Shown here: in pieces, positions 62,748-64,000 of the stretch
Position numbering within the stretch: position 1 is the stretch's first letter
Layout of the letters: each line of letters starts with the position of its first letter
Source of the DNA: Aureliella sp046290675
Lineage (GTDB): Bacteria > Planctomycetota > Planctomycetia > Pirellulales > Pirellulaceae
Length of the DNA: 64,000 bases
Reading direction: 5' to 3'
Assembly: GCA_046290675.1 (NCBI GenBank)
Contig: JBKAHA010000015.1
Span: 1-64,000, forward strand
Notes under the pieces: generated by a model
Seen by the model: the letters and a program-made list of their open reading frames with translations, nothing else
Database searches by the model: none
Told to the model about the DNA's origin: nothing
Program-made: the position numbers and the translations under genes

Positions 62748-63689
62748 TCATGGCTCGCCTGTGGAGGCATCTGTTTTGGCGAGAAGAAGTTCGCCGCACA
62801 TATCGCAAAATGCTGCGTCCACGGAATGGCCCTCTCGCAGGCAATGCGGGCAAACTCGTGCGGTCAGATCACGCTTGCTATTCGCTTGTGACATTTCTGC
62901 AGAGACGAAGCCTGTCGGCACAATGATAAGGCTGTAGCCGAGCAAAATTAGAATGGCGGAGATAATCTTGCCGATTGTCGTCTCCGGAACAATGTCGCCG
63001 TAACCAACCGTAGTCATCGTCACGACGGACCAGTACATCGACATGGGGATGGATGTAAATTTCGACCGCGAGCCGGTTTCGCCTGACGGTTCCATGCCCG
63101 CGTTTTCTAAGGCTGCATCGGGCAGGCCATCGTTCTCGACTTGGTACATCAATGTGCCGCTAATCGTGACCGCGACGAGGACCACGACGATGAAGACTAG
63201 AATTTTGTCACGTGCTCGCCACACTGCGTCCTGCAGCGCATGAGCTTCTTTGAGCATTCGCATCATCTTCAGCACACGGAAAACCCGCAGCAGCCGGACG
63301 CTGCGGAAAATCATCAGCGATTGAGATTGCGGACTGAGCGCGGACAAATACATCGGCATGCAGGCGAGCAAGTCGATCAATCCAAAGAAGCTAAATGCAT
63401 ACCGCAGTGGCTTCTCGACGCAGACGAGTCGGAGCAAGTATTCGATCGTAAAGAGAATCGTTAGCCCCCACTCGATACCCCGAAGGGTTTCGGGCCACGG
63501 TTGGGTGATCTCGAAGTACTCGACCGTTTCCAAACTGATGGTCAGGATGCTCAGCAAAATGGCGATTAGCAGAGCAATGTCAAACGCTTGTCCGGCACGA
63601 GTATCTGCCTCGAAAATGATTTCGTAGAGCCGGTCACGCCATGCGGCTCGTGGTTTCGTAGCCGGCTTGCTCGCATCGTTAGTTGGCAT
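62748..63689 (-). CDS. Voltage-gated potassium channel with C-terminal zinc ribbon
   Basis: The 313-residue product is a six-helix Kv-type channel subunit. S1-S3 lie at about 30-125, S4 is MIFRSVRLLRVFRVLKMMRM with regularly spaced Arg/Lys, and S5-pore-S6 contains the selectivity filter TTVGYGD in WSVVTMTTVGYGDIVPE. The outer loop before the pore is about 30 residues and rich in charged groups. After S6 a cytoplasmic tail has two CxxC pairs, VCPHCLREG and FCDMCGELL, a zinc-ribbon fold. Tetramer formation is expected. The gene stands alone, converging with the cytochrome gene. Confidence 0.92.
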   Translation of the reverse strand: MPTNDASKPATKPRAAWRDRLYEIIFEADTRAGQAFDIALLIAILLSILTISLETVEYFEITQPWPETLRGIEWGLTILFTIEYLLRLVCVEKPLRYAFSFFGLIDLLACMPMYLSALSPQSQSLMIFRSVRLLRVFRVLKMMRMLKEAHALQDAVWRARDKILVFIVVVLVAVTISGTLMYQVENDGLPDAALENAGMEPSGETGSRSKFTSIPMSMYWSVVTMTTVGYGDIVPETTIGKIISAILILLGYSLIIVPTGFVSAEMSQANSKRDLTARVCPHCLREGHSVDAAFCDMCGELLLAKTDASTGEP

Positions 63690-64000
63690 ACTTCAGTCTT
63701 GCGGAAAAGGGCTCCGGATGTTGCCGGACTCATTACGATGAATGGGCAAAAGTGTATCATTTTACCCAGTGGATGAGCCCCTGAGCGCGCGCCGAGCTGG
63801 ACTCCAGCGAAGAACCCAGATTCAGTGCGTTGCGTCCCGATCATTCATTGATTTATTGATTGTTACTGACTTTATCGATCGCTACCGAAGAGCCTGTTCT
63901 GGCAAATGCTCGAAGCGATGCCTTGGAGAGAAATTTGCCTTTGACCAAGCGGGAACGTCAGCGGTGACATGTAGGTCGGCTTGGTGAGTTGTTTTTTCGT
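63690..64000. other. Intergenic region at the window end
   Basis: About 310 bases upstream of the channel gene. AGCGCGCGCCGAGCTGG is GC-rich, and AATTTGCCTTTG occurs near the end. No gene start is supported. A neighbour beyond the window is likely. Confidence 0.3.

Noticed and set aside
1..64000. tRNA genes, rRNA, CRISPR arrays, insertion sequences and phage genes.
   Set aside because: I looked for tRNA-like T-arm motifs, regular spacer arrays, transposase and integrase frames by eye, and found none. A covariance-model search would be more sensitive for small RNAs.

Overview
The window looks like chromosomal DNA of a planctomycete of the Pirellulales/Rhodopirellula type. This is inferred from family content: planctomycete-type cytochrome domains (PSCyt1/DUF1549/DUF1553), a formylglycine sulfatase, a PF07638-type ECF sigma factor next to a membrane Ser/Thr kinase, a second Ser/Thr kinase, PQQ-propeller/LamG proteins, DUF1573 and DUF1579 proteins, and an archaeal-type short prolyl-tRNA synthetase. 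About 43 protein genes are supported. No rRNA, tRNA, CRISPR array, insertion sequence, integrase or phage gene was seen. Genes are closely spaced in short runs on both strands. TTG and GTG starts are common, and several neighbours overlap by 4 bases.

Layout. 1-605: imperfect intergenic repeats. 606-7195 (minus): an orphan sugar-type binding lipoprotein, a Tat-exported gamma-glutamyltransferase, and a sigma factor/kinase pair. 7476-14259 (plus): an exported methyltransferase, a very large PQQ/LamG protein and its membrane-anchored neighbour. 14256-19840: a class III cyclase, a DUF1579 protein with a LacI-type palindrome upstream, a hybrid histidine kinase, a small membrane protein and an unknown gene with a good promoter. 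19942-29588 (minus): a flavin oxidoreductase, a GcvT-like protein, SelO, a deiminase-family protein with an altered active site, a DUF3052 protein, FolE2 and an IMPase-family phosphatase. 29894-36026: a sulfatase convergent with a DUF1549/1553 cytochrome protein, then a Na/Ca exchanger. 36449-43765: a binding-protein/permease fusion for osmoprotectants, a Nudix hydrolase, an amino-acid permease, a small membrane protein, and a DNA methyltransferase translationally coupled to a nucleotide-carrier-like transporter. 44036-45289 (minus): DAHP synthase preceded by a complete-looking attenuator. 45832-53013 (plus): ProS, DUF4416, a WecA-type transferase, an O-antigen-ligase-like protein and a DUF1573 protein. 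53349-63689: a phosphoesterase/tetraheme cytochrome fusion, myo-inositol oxygenase, a squalene-cyclase-repeat protein, ThiO-like oxidase, a second kinase, a double-cytochrome protein with a decayed peptidase-like C-terminus, and a voltage-gated potassium channel with a zinc ribbon.

The strongest discovery is the 5' leader of the DAHP synthase gene. On the minus strand a 24-residue ORF with seven Phe/Tyr codons (five within seven consecutive codons) ends just before a GC-rich hairpin followed by a run of eight T. The late codons of the ORF contain a segment that can pair either with an upstream segment or with the 5' arm of the terminator. This is the full 1:2 / 2:3 / 3:4 logic of ribosome-mediated attenuation, placed on the first enzyme of aromatic amino acid synthesis. 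A possible -10/-35 pair would start the transcript at about the leader ATG, so the leader may be translated as a leaderless message.

Other points for follow-up: an orphan DNA methyltransferase with lysine-rich tails at both ends, a deiminase whose catalytic Cys appears replaced, a sulfatase with a CxSxR motif, a reversed domain order in the osmoprotectant transporter fusion, a phosphoesterase/tetraheme fusion, and three tandem hairpin repeats at 40696-40760.
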